Notes under the pieces: generated by a model
Told to the model about the DNA's origin: nothing
The model's input: the letters and a program-made list of their open reading frames with translations, nothing else
Databases searched by the model: none
Assembly: GCA_030549205.1 (NCBI GenBank)
Contig: JAUKTV010000011.1
Location: forward strand, 806,001-870,000
Direction of reading: 5' to 3'
Origin: Apiosordaria backusii
Lineage: Eukaryota; Ascomycota; Sordariomycetes; Sordariales; Lasiosphaeriaceae
Length of the DNA: 64,000 nt
Shown here: one piece after another, positions 10,939 through 20,123 of the stretch
Position numbering within the stretch: the first letter of the stretch is position 1
Layout of the letters: every line of letters starts with the position of its first letter
Translations under genes and position numbers: made by a program

Positions 10939-11854
10939 AATGGCCTGTCCTGGGCAGCGGTAGCATTGAGTAAGGTTCTCGATTTTCCTTCTTCTATTTA
11001 ACTCTTTGTGTCTTCATCTTGGGCGACTGGAGTGTGGGATATTGAGATTTGGGGAGTTCATGTTGGCCTTGTGTTTCGTTTCCGGGTAACAACTTTGGAA
11101 AGCAGCTGGAGTTTTGGCGAGCATTTTCACATTCAAAGGACAGACATACTACATCAGTTGAACATTCTTCTAGGGGTTGGTCAAGGGGTAAAAAGATGTA
11201 ATATTGTCGATACACTGAAGGCGCAAGAAAAGTTGGTAGATATGGGCCTAGGCCGAGATTGAACATGTCACAGCGGTGAACTGGGAGAAAAAGTTGCGAT
11301 GTATGTACAAGACAATGCAGTACAAATAAATTGAAGGCTATCTTTACGGACTTTGTCCGTTTGTACCCCATACTGTACACATACCATCGTCAAATGCTTC
11401 GATAAAATATGAACATGTCTAAAGTGTTAACACAACTCAGATGTGTGTGACCAGACCTCCTCGACCCTGACTCCTCGCTCATAAAACCGGCCTAACTCCC
11501 CGCTCATCAAATTACCTGACCGAACTCCTCGCTTGTTGAGATCGCCAAATAGCATGCTCGCTTGTTGAAAAGCAGCGCTGTATGTATGTACAAAATTCGA
11601 ATCGAATCCATACTCCAACTGACAATATATCCACACGATAATTTCAAGGCTCTGCCGAACATCATAAACAAAAGCAAAGCGTCTCCTCCCATCCCTTCGC
11701 GGCTGAAGAAGAATCCTGGCGTGAATAAATGCAAAATTGACAATAAATCAAACAATTCCCTCCATATCTCTGTTCCATATTTTTTTTTGCTCCGGGTGTG
11801 TGCAAGGTGAGCCATTCTATTAGGTGAAGAAGCGGGCTCTTGAAAATCATCTGA
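10939..11854. other. Convergent 3' intergenic region with short direct repeats
   Basis: The region lies between the 3' ends of the EAF gene (plus) and the RID-type gene (minus). Four spaced copies of a CTCCTCGCTCAT / CTCGCTTGTTGA core occur at about 11471-11570, spaced 25-31 bp. The 128-codon minus-strand frame at 10994-11380 has no features and lies in the likely EAF 3' UTR. Confidence 0.5.
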
Positions 11855-14191
11855 TCATCTTCCCACCCAATAAGGACCCCCCTCCAAATCCACCACAATC
11901 GGATCCCCCTCCGTGCCAGCCTCGTCCAACTCCATAAAGTCTTCCTCGCGATACTCCTCCCACCCATCGTCAACGTGGATATACGCCCCCCCTCCATACC
12001 CATGCAGCTGCTTATCATTTCTACCCCCGCCGCCGTCCAGATCAATCACCTCCACATCCCCCCAGTGTCTTCCTGGTCTGCCCTCCGTCCCACTCGACCA
12101 CCCACTCCCAGACGCAGAGACAGAGAGGCACTCCACCTCGTCATCATCATCGTCATCCAACTCCATTGGCTGATCTTTAGTGCCGATGCCCCGTCCAAGG
12201 TACTCAAGCTGGTCACGCTCATCGTCGCTGTCGGGGACGTCAATGGGTGATAACCCCCCTTCTGGGGAGGGTAGAGCTAACTTTTGGACTTTGTCTTGCT
12301 GCTGCAAAAAGCGGACGATGTGCTCGTATAGCACCCTCACCACGCTGGGAGCAAACGCGTTCCCGATTTGCTTCTTCACGTGGAACTCGGAAAACCTGTG
12401 CCACATGGGGAAGCCTTGGAGGACCGCGTACTCGAGATCCGTGAACTGGCGGAGTCCTCTCCAGTGGTAATTCTGCCCACCGGAGCAGGTGATTGTGTTA
12501 ACCGGCTTTCTCGGGTCCCAGCGGGGTTTTGGGGGGTTATAGCGGACGACTTTGGTGAGGTCGTGCAGTGGGTGGGAATCCTTAATTTCGTTGATGATCG
12601 AGAGGGCCTCCTTTGGTGTGACGCAGGGCTTGAGGCCGTCGAGTTCTGGGGTTTTGGAGTGAGTTGGTGGGGGGAAGGGGGGGAGTTTCTCGCCGGGGCC
12701 GGCGCCGATGATGACGAGACGCTTGCGGGTTTGGGCGAGGCCGTACTGGTTGAGATGGAGGACTTTATAGCGGAGGGAATACCCGTGGCGGGTAAAGCCT
12801 TGGATGAAGGTATTGAAATATAGGCGGAAGCGGTCGTGGACCAAGCCAAATGTCTGCTCGACGGTAAAGACACGAGGTCGGAGCTTTTGAATGAGATCTG
12901 TGCAGCTGAATAGTACGGCGACGTTTTTTTCGTCGTCTCTGCCGGCGACGGTGTGTGCGGGGGACCAGAATTGGCATGGTGGGGAGAGGTGGAGGATATC
13001 GGGGTAACTGTGCTCTGCTGGAAGTTCATCCGTGACAAAGTCTGTCACGTCCTTTTGGTAGATGTGTGTTCCGGGAAAGTTACGCCTCAGCGAGTCAGCG
13101 GCGGGCTCCCAATGGTCGAGGGAGAACAACAACCGGCACCCGGAACGCTCAATTCCACGAGATGCCCCGCCCGCACCAGCAAAAATATCGGCTGCGGTGT
13201 AGCGCTGACCGGGCTTGAGCATCGGAGGGCCATCCGAGTTGGCATCCTCGAGATCCACAACCATTCCAGGACTATCAGCATGAGGAATATGTGAGCCCCC
13301 AGGGACGATGCCACCCCGCCATCGGTTCGTCATCTGGGAGTCTTTGACCTTGTACTCCTCCTCGACGTCGTCTTCGAGCAGTCGAGTGTACGTCCACTCG
13401 CACGCGGTCTTCTTTCCGGGTTGATAGTAACTCTCATATCGCCAACGACACACCAGTGGGCCGCACTCCTTGATCTCTTCTTTGCCGAGGAGGTGGTAGT
13501 CTTCAGAATCGAAACGAAAGTCGGGGAACTCTGCATTCGTGATGCGGAGATTCCTGATCAACATGACCCGGCTAGGGTCAATGTCAATGAGAGCCTGTTC
13601 CCTCCAACCCCGGTGATCGGTGGTCTTCATCTTCGCCACGAGGCAGACTTCGTTGAGCTTGCGCGGTAAGCAACCATGAAGTTTGCGACTCCGGACAAAA
13701 CCCCAGCCGCGAAGAACTGTGTTCGATCGCCCGTCTTTAGTGATCCTCACAATGGACAGAATGCGGAGGAACTGAATAGCGTTCTCCTCGCCTGTAGGAC
13801 GTAGCTCGATCGTCATGTGAGGAGTCAGTACTAGACCGTCCTCCAAAGTCCATTCTGGCAGCGCTTGCTCCTCGCCTGGCGAGCTCGATCTAGACGCTGG
13901 ACCGGCGGGGATGACACCATCTTCAGTGAGGTCGATGATCTCGATGAGGTCCCTTGCCAGCTGATCTTCTACTTGGTACTCTTGATCCAGTGCTTCAAAA
14001 GGGTTGACGGCCTGTCCAAACTCGTCTACTTCGTACACATCATCCTCAATGCTATTGTTGATGAGGGAGGCTGCGAATCTTTGCCCGTCTTCGAGTTCAT
14101 GCTTGATATTGTTGAGGGACTGAATGTCACTCTCGTCGTCGTCGATGCTAAATAGCTGCGAGTGGGTGCTAGGATCGTAGATGTCGGCCAT
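11855..14191 (-). CDS. rid: RID/Masc1-type DNA cytosine-5 methyltransferase
   Basis: A predicted nuclear cytosine methyltransferase of the fungal class required for RIP in Neurospora and MIP in Ascobolus. It is a single coding exon of 778 aa from the ATG at 14191. The acidic N-terminal half holds a BAH-like segment, and the catalytic domain spans roughly residues 330-630. Motif I is DIFAGAGGASRG, motif IV SPPCQFWSP with catalytic Cys406, motif VI VEQT at about 444-447, motif VIII QTRKR, and motif X QIGNAFAP. EQT in place of the usual ENV in motif VI is the RID/Masc1 signature. The C-terminal 150 residues are acidic and repetitive. All catalytic motifs look intact. The gene is head-to-head with a DNA glycosylase gene 2.9 kb away. 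Confidence 0.93.
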   Translation of the reverse strand: MADIYDPSTHSQLFSIDDDESDIQSLNNIKHELEDGQRFAASLINNSIEDDVYEVDEFGQAVNPFEALDQEYQVEDQLARDLIEIIDLTEDGVIPAGPASRSSSPGEEQALPEWTLEDGLVLTPHMTIELRPTGEENAIQFLRILSIVRITKDGRSNTVLRGWGFVRSRKLHGCLPRKLNEVCLVAKMKTTDHRGWREQALIDIDPSRVMLIRNLRITNAEFPDFRFDSEDYHLLGKEEIKECGPLVCRWRYESYYQPGKKTACEWTYTRLLEDDVEEEYKVKDSQMTNRWRGGIVPGGSHIPHADSPGMVVDLEDANSDGPPMLKPGQRYTAADIFAGAGGASRGIERSGCRLLFSLDHWEPAADSLRRNFPGTHIYQKDVTDFVTDELPAEHSYPDILHLSPPCQFWSPAHTVAGRDDEKNVAVLFSCTDLIQKLRPRVFTVEQTFGLVHDRFRLYFNTFIQGFTRHGYSLRYKVLHLNQYGLAQTRKRLVIIGAGPGEKLPPFPPPTHSKTPELDGLKPCVTPKEALSIINEIKDSHPLHDLTKVVRYNPPKPRWDPRKPVNTITCSGGQNYHWRGLRQFTDLEYAVLQGFPMWHRFSEFHVKKQIGNAFAPSVVRVLYEHIVRFLQQQDKVQKLALPSPEGGLSPIDVPDSDDERDQLEYLGRGIGTKDQPMELDDDDDDEVECLSVSASGSGWSSGTEGRPGRHWGDVEVIDLDGGGGRNDKQLHGYGGGAYIHVDDGWEEYREEDFMELDEAGTEGDPIVVDLEGGPYWVGR

Positions 14192-14261
14192 TTTTGGCGA
14201 ATGGTCAAGAGACCTTGAAGAAGATAGGCTAGAAAATGGGTTCCTGAACGACGTATAACGA

Positions 14262-14323
14262 CTGCTCAGACGAGTCAATTGGGGATATGGGAAATGAAAC
14301 AGAGCTATGAAATGAGAACTTAC
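14262..14323 (-). other. Probable 5' UTR intron of the RID-type gene
   Basis: On the minus strand a GTAAGT donor at 14323 is followed by a TTGACT branch-like site and a GAGCAG acceptor ending at 14262, a 62-nt interval typical of this genome. The nearest downstream ATG in frame with the methyltransferase is 14191. The coding frame extends upstream without an ATG, which fits a spliced leader. Confidence 0.6.
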
Positions 14324-17112
14324 CAATCGGACGGGGATCTGTGATGCCTATGCTTCTCGTACAGTTGCTTGAATTTGTGTCAGACGGGGGCTCCAGCTTG
14401 TCAATTGGCGGAATCGAAAAATCATTCCTGTCTCACTTGACGAAATAGAGAAGAAGTTTGCGGGCAGTCTGAGCTCCAGCAGGCGAAAAGAAGAAGAAGA
14501 ATATATAGCAGCCTTATGACCAAGGAGCCCACAATAAACAATTGGTTGGACTCTATTGGATGCGATGAAAACAGCCCTTATCTTCCATTCACTTGCAATT
14601 GAAAGGCGGGGCAGAATAGTAAAGTGAATAGAAAGGAGCAAGCAGAATGGGAGCAACCGCCCCCTCGCTCGCAGGTTTGCTCCTCATCGAAATCAGGTCT
14701 GGAGCACCAGCTCAGGCGGGGTCTTGTGGTATGATGTGAATTAAACTCTAACAAAGCTTTTCTTACCAGAAGCAGGGGCTTGTGGAAGACAAGATCTCTG
14801 GGGGAGGATTTGGCAGTGTAGTGGTGAATCAAATGCAGATGATGCAGATGCGGTTTTGCTGGATGAAGCCAACCATTCGGGAGCTGGTGAGGGAAAGAGT
14901 GACCAAGTCGCAATATCGCAGGATGGTGTAAGACTGAGTTCAAAGACAGAGTGCTTGACAAGAATGGGTTCTCCTGCCGAGATAGACATGGAACTGGGGA
15001 AACTGTCCAGAAGGCTGGTGGCCTGGAGAGGCTGTCGGCGGTTTGGCCCTGGAATCCAGGCTGCCGGGCTTCAATGGCTTGTGAAGACGCAGTCAATGCT
15101 CTGAGTAGCCTTTTTCCAGAGAAGACGCCCCCCAGGCAAGAGCTAGCGTCATGGTTCTCATGGTGTTGATAGAGGGAACGGAAGGGGGTCACCTGCCATG
15201 AGATGGGCAGGTTCCCCCACCTCCAGGGTTGTAGACGCATGGCGATAGCAGAAAGTCATTGCATCTGTTATGCTAGTTATTAATAAGGCCTAGATCTTTC
15301 CTTTTTAGGATAAACTGAGGGTCTTGAGAAAGGAGGTTCAACCTGTGAGCCATGTGCTTTGTAGTGGTTGTCGGAGCTGCGTGATATGGTCCGAGCGCCC
15401 TCAAGGGGGAAGCAATTTCCCACCTCAGGGCAACCACTGTAGGGCAGGTACGTCCTAACAAGCAATTCGACAGTCCAGACGACTGATCAATGACATAATT
15501 ATATGGTTAAGTATGCTATACATTTGCTGCTGTTGCGGCATTTGAAGACAATCACTTTCAGGGGCTCATGTTTTGTCAACATCGCCAGATCTTGGTCCAT
15601 TACGTCAGTGGGAAGCGCTCAGCTTGAGTGGAGTGCACGGGGAAACCCTTCCCGGATTTCCGTGTGCTCCACCCAAGAAAATTCCTCCCAGCGCAGCTGC
15701 AGGATTTTGGACCTCGAGAACCTGGAAGCTTTCAATTTTCCTCGCGCTCCTCACCATGTTCTTGTGACTGAAGAACACCCAAACTCACAAGTGTCAACAA
15801 TCTCTGAGTAAGTCAATCTCTTTATAACATCCCCCTTGTTGCCTGATGACTTTACGATATGACAAAACCTTGACTGCCGAGACTGTTTGTGCGGAGAAAG
15901 TATCCAATCCTGAACAACACCTCAGATACAATTCATGTATGACACTTCAATATTGTTGGCCATTTGACTAACAGATTTGATGCAGAGGTTGAACAAATTT
16001 GCCGTTGTGGCCTCCATTTACATAGCATTTCCTGAATGATGAATACAATCTGTCTATCTATCTCATCTTACCACCTGCATTGCCTGTTCACCAGTGATTG
16101 TGATTTTTCCCAGTGCACAGCAACACATCACACTGGTAGACGCTATTAGATGTACCTAGCTTGCGTGTGATGATTCTTCTTCTGAGAGCGATGGTTGCCT
16201 GTTTAGTGTCTTCTAGGATTCAGATGGTTGTTTGTATCAATGGTTGATAGATACCCTCTCAACCTGTCCGGTGGTGGATGATACGTCACCTCTCTTGAAG
16301 CAGGCACTTGCAAATCGAACTGCTGAGATTAGAGTTGAAGGGAGACATGTTGAACTAAGGCCCCAACAAAACGCCACATGTTCTTGCTCGAGGCTTGAAG
16401 AGGTAAGCCGATCTGTTTCCACGCCCTAGACGCTTTCCGTCCCGACATCCAACTGGATCGTCCATGTATCTCACCACAGAAGTCTTCAGCCCATGCTCCA
16501 TGATTCCCTGATTGGTATCCCCTGTGCCTATGGTATTGCTCTGATCTTTGAAAGGCATCAAGTTCCCGTCTTATATCGGAGCTCTCTCGCGCCTTCCACA
16601 ATCGACACGAGAACGAGCGTCTGCCGACAGCATGCCAAAGACCTGAAATCCTCTGATATCAGACGCAACTTCACTCCTGCCTAGCCGCTCTTAATTGAAA
16701 ATTCTGCAGCCCTGACCACACCGCTATCACGCTAGTCTTGGTGAGCTCGCTGATATATATATCTCGGACGGAAAGAACGAAGGTTTATCGGCCTGTTCAC
16801 CTTGCGGCAGGTGGGGCGGCCACCCTTCTACGTTTTTCCATTATCGGACTCTCATCAGTTTAGGGGTATTAATTTCTCTCCCTCTCGGAGAGTTTCTGAG
16901 AATCTCCTCTCTTTTTCTTCGTCAAAGAAGGTTCTCTTAGACTGGAGAGTGGAGACCTGACCACAGCCGATTAAGCTCGGAGACATACCACACAAGTGTT
17001 CAAGAGTCTCTTAATACAGTTATGATCACTTCGCTCAACATTCATGTATCTGTTTGCTGACTTTGTCCAATAGTTGCCACAGTGCTCCAACATCCTCTCA
17101 CACAACATCGCC
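14324..17112. other. Large divergent intergenic region between the RID-type and glycosylase genes
   Basis: About 2.8 kb without a supported gene. The 220-codon minus frame at 14578-15240 is Ser/His/Leu-rich and lacks splice signals or similarity. The right end is pyrimidine-rich (CTCTCTTTTTCTTCG near 16910), like fungal promoters and leaders, and an AT run (ATATATAT) sits near 16752. Long shared upstream regions such as this often hold complex promoters. Confidence 0.45.
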
Positions 17113-19419
17113 ATGCGGACCCGTGGGGCAGCAAGACGAGCTGCGCAAGCAGCAGTAGCATCGGCGTCTTCAGACGCTGGTACTGATTGTACTGCTAAGC
17201 CCACTGCTTTCGGCGCACAAGGCTCACCCGGTGGTCTTGTCCCCACTGCTCGTTCAGACGTGGATGAACTTCCAGCTTCTTCAGAGCTGTTAGGACCCTC
17301 CAACAATATCAGTTCCTCCCCGACTCCTGGTACCAAGCGTAAGCTTGAGGAAGCATCAGCTGAGCCCTCGGCAACAAAAACCACCGCGAAACGCACGCGT
17401 CAGGCCAAGAAGACAGCTCAACCCGTCAAAGGTGGATGGGTTCTTCCTCATGGTATGGGCTCTGCCACACAGAGTCCAGCTGTCCCTCCCACTGCCACCG
17501 AGGTAACATCCGATGATCGCGAAACAGAAATTCATTCCGCCTCTGATGGCAATTCGCAACAAGAGTCTCAGACGAACGGCCGTGCCATCACCCCTGAAGC
17601 TGAGAACGCTCCTACACAGCCGCTTGCCGCTCCTATGTTTGCCCAGGCTTCCAAGAAAGCAGCCCCAGAGAAAGCAACGGCCCAAAAAACTGCTCCCAAG
17701 AAAGCTGCCTCCAAGAAAGCCACTCTCAAGACTACGACGAGGCAAACACATATTAGCTCTCGCTTTCCCAAAGCCGACATACAGGCCAAGTCGGTTACTG
17801 CAATCGACAAGTCCCACCAGGTAGAGGCAGTTGTTAAGCAGGAGGAGACCATCAAGGACATCTCCAGCGTCGCCGAGACGGCAACAGCTGCGGGGGACAC
17901 AGAGGGTGCCGCCAAAGACTCTCAGATCATACAGCAAGAAGAGATCCCCACCATAACTCGACGGGTTACTCGTTCCCGCGCTGCTGCCTTAACCCAAAAC
18001 GTTGCCAAAGACGATCACGACATACCAGATCAGCCCCTCGTCGTTACCAAGAAAGAGGAGGTCACTGAGGTGAAGACCAGCACTGTTGTAGTTACTCGGA
18101 AGCTGCTTATTTTCAGAGGCGTCACCTTGAACGGTAACTTGATCTCTAAAAGCTTGGAGAAAATCCTAGTTGATGCCTCTCAGATACTTGATCCTGACTA
18201 CAGGATCAATGTCAAGCGAGGAAAAGACAATCCCTACGGATTGACGCCTGGCTACAGTCCGTATCCTTACAGAAGGGTACCTACCCCAGAGGCGTGCGAG
18301 CAAGTCCACAGGATCCTGACGGAGATGCATGGAGAGGTCAAGCAGCCGGACAGGATTCCCGCAGCCTCCTTGGAAATCGCCGGTTGCGGTGAGGTCCCCT
18401 GTGTCCTTGACGCTCTGCTGCGTACTCTCATCAGTGGCAACACCTTGATGGCGACGGCAGATGCGGCCATCAAAAAGCTGGGAGAGGACTTTGGCATCCG
18501 GACAGAGGGTACCGGTGCCGGGAGCATCAATTGGGAAAAGGTGCGAGTTTCGTCACACCAAGCCCTAGTGAATTCTATCAAGATCTCTGGTAATGGGCCC
18601 AAGAAAGCTCAGCACATCAAGTTGATCCTCGACAAGGTGTACGAGGAGAACCTCGAGCGCATGAAGCAAGCTGGCATCGCCGAGAAGAAAGAGGACGGCA
18701 CAACGCATGACCTCCTTTCTCTTGATTACATGCACGCCATGACCAAAGACCAGGCCATGGACAAGTTTGTGAGCTTTCCTGGGATTGGCATCAAGACAGC
18801 CGCATGCGTTTCGCTCTTCTGCCTGCGCATGCCATGCTTCGCTGTTGATACTCATGTCCACAAGTTCTGCCGCTGGCTTGGCTGGACGCCAGTGAAGGCC
18901 GACCCCGACAATGTTTTCCGTCACGGAGACTTTATGGTGCCGGACCACCTGAAGTATGGCTTGCACCAGCTGTTCATTCGTCACGGGCAGACCTGCTTCA
19001 AATGCAGGAAGATGACCAAGCCCGGGACTAAAGATTGGAACGAGGCGCCTGACTGCCCGCTTGAGCACTTGCTTGATCGAAGCAAGGACGAGGCCAAGCC
19101 GCCGAAGCCCAAGAAATCGAGAAGGGTCAAGAAGGAAAAGGAAGAGAATGATGAGGATTTCGGAGAGGACAGGGTTGCGGTCAAGGAAGAGGAGCTTGAG
19201 AATTCAGATGCAGAAGATGAAAACGAGGAGGAGCAGGTCAAGGAGGATAATCCTGAAACTGAGGAGGATGATGATGAGGGTGAAAATGAGAAGAATGATG
19301 AAGATGGTGACGATGATGTTAATGGAAAAGGGGAGGATGGGAGCGAGGATGTTGTAATGGATGTTGACGATGAGGATGAAAAGGACGACGAGGATAGTGA
19401 CGTTGAAATGGAGGGCTGA
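17113..19419 (+). CDS. HhH-GPD superfamily DNA glycosylase
   Basis: A predicted nuclear base-excision glycosylase, single exon, 768 aa from the ATG at 17113. The N-terminal 330 residues are disordered and Lys/Ala/Thr-rich, with KKA-type repeats that may bind DNA. The HhH-GPD fold covers about residues 430-650. The hairpin is FPGIGIKTAAC with candidate catalytic Lys561, and FAVDTHVHK holds the conserved Asp579. Lys plus Asp indicates a bifunctional (lyase-active) type, as in endonuclease III and DEMETER/ROS1 relatives. Cys628, Cys631 and Cys648 follow the domain, but the C-X6-C-X2-C-X5-C iron-sulfur pattern is not complete. The last 110 residues are strongly acidic. The substrate cannot be told from sequence. 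Confidence 0.85.
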   Translation: MRTRGAARRAAQAAVASASSDAGTDCTAKPTAFGAQGSPGGLVPTARSDVDELPASSELLGPSNNISSSPTPGTKRKLEEASAEPSATKTTAKRTRQAKKTAQPVKGGWVLPHGMGSATQSPAVPPTATEVTSDDRETEIHSASDGNSQQESQTNGRAITPEAENAPTQPLAAPMFAQASKKAAPEKATAQKTAPKKAASKKATLKTTTRQTHISSRFPKADIQAKSVTAIDKSHQVEAVVKQEETIKDISSVAETATAAGDTEGAAKDSQIIQQEEIPTITRRVTRSRAAALTQNVAKDDHDIPDQPLVVTKKEEVTEVKTSTVVVTRKLLIFRGVTLNGNLISKSLEKILVDASQILDPDYRINVKRGKDNPYGLTPGYSPYPYRRVPTPEACEQVHRILTEMHGEVKQPDRIPAASLEIAGCGEVPCVLDALLRTLISGNTLMATADAAIKKLGEDFGIRTEGTGAGSINWEKVRVSSHQALVNSIKISGNGPKKAQHIKLILDKVYEENLERMKQAGIAEKKEDGTTHDLLSLDYMHAMTKDQAMDKFVSFPGIGIKTAACVSLFCLRMPCFAVDTHVHKFCRWLGWTPVKADPDNVFRHGDFMVPDHLKYGLHQLFIRHGQTCFKCRKMTKPGTKDWNEAPDCPLEHLLDRSKDEAKPPKPKKSRRVKKEKEENDEDFGEDRVAVKEEELENSDAEDENEEEQVKEDNPETEEDDDEGENEKNDEDGDDDVNGKGEDGSEDVVMDVDDEDEKDDEDSDVEMEG

Positions 19420-20123
19420 GGTGGTTTTCGGAGGTCTGGAAGCTGTTCATGATCTTGCGGACAGAGAGAGCACTTGACTTGACTCACACATATCAGTGCT
19501 TTGCATATGCAAGCATCTTAAAGGATGTGATCAATCATATGAAGGGCTGGAAAGGGTTGGCCCATGTTTCTAAATAGCGCCTAATTTGTCAATATGTTAC
19601 TGAAAATACAACTCGGCTGGTAAAGTGAAGCCCTGAAGAATTGTGCTGGTGATGATGACTGCTGAAGGATCCACTCAGCGTTCCACTAAAAGCTCTTGCA
19701 GGGGCTCTAATTGTCACCCCACTTAAATGCTCCACAAGGACGGCACGACGCGCTTGCTGTGGGATCAATTCTCAAAGTTCGCGACTGCCCAAGAACTCCA
19801 GAAACTTGCAAAACAAATCCACGCACTGCAGGCTAGAGCAACGTAGAAAATCTGGCATCTTCAAAAACGGGCACTTAACACGCAGGGCAGTCAGAAATTG
19901 ACCGCACCTTCCATTGCCGCTTCTTTCTTTCCTTGTCTCTGACCTTGATTAAGCTTCGGTGGCTTTCGCTTGGCAGCCCTTTTCTCTGCCCTCTTGAATG
20001 CCCACAACGAACAAGATTTGTCCCAAATCGCCGATGGATGGTCTACGCTGACCTTGATTATCTACGAAACACACCGACCCAGCGCGTGACACATCGACGC
20101 TGTTCGTCGAGCTGACCGCAGCC
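19420..20123. other. Intergenic, SEN1 promoter region
   Basis: About 700 bp between two genes on the same strand. No gene-like frame. It should contain the glycosylase 3' UTR and the SEN1 promoter; a CTTTCTTTCCTTGTCTCTGACC pyrimidine stretch lies near 19920. Confidence 0.4.

Noticed and set aside
10994..11380. 128-codon minus frame
   Set aside because: Antisense within the likely EAF 3' UTR; no features.
14578..15240. 220-codon minus frame between the RID-type and glycosylase genes
   Set aside because: Low-complexity Ser/His/Leu composition, no family features.
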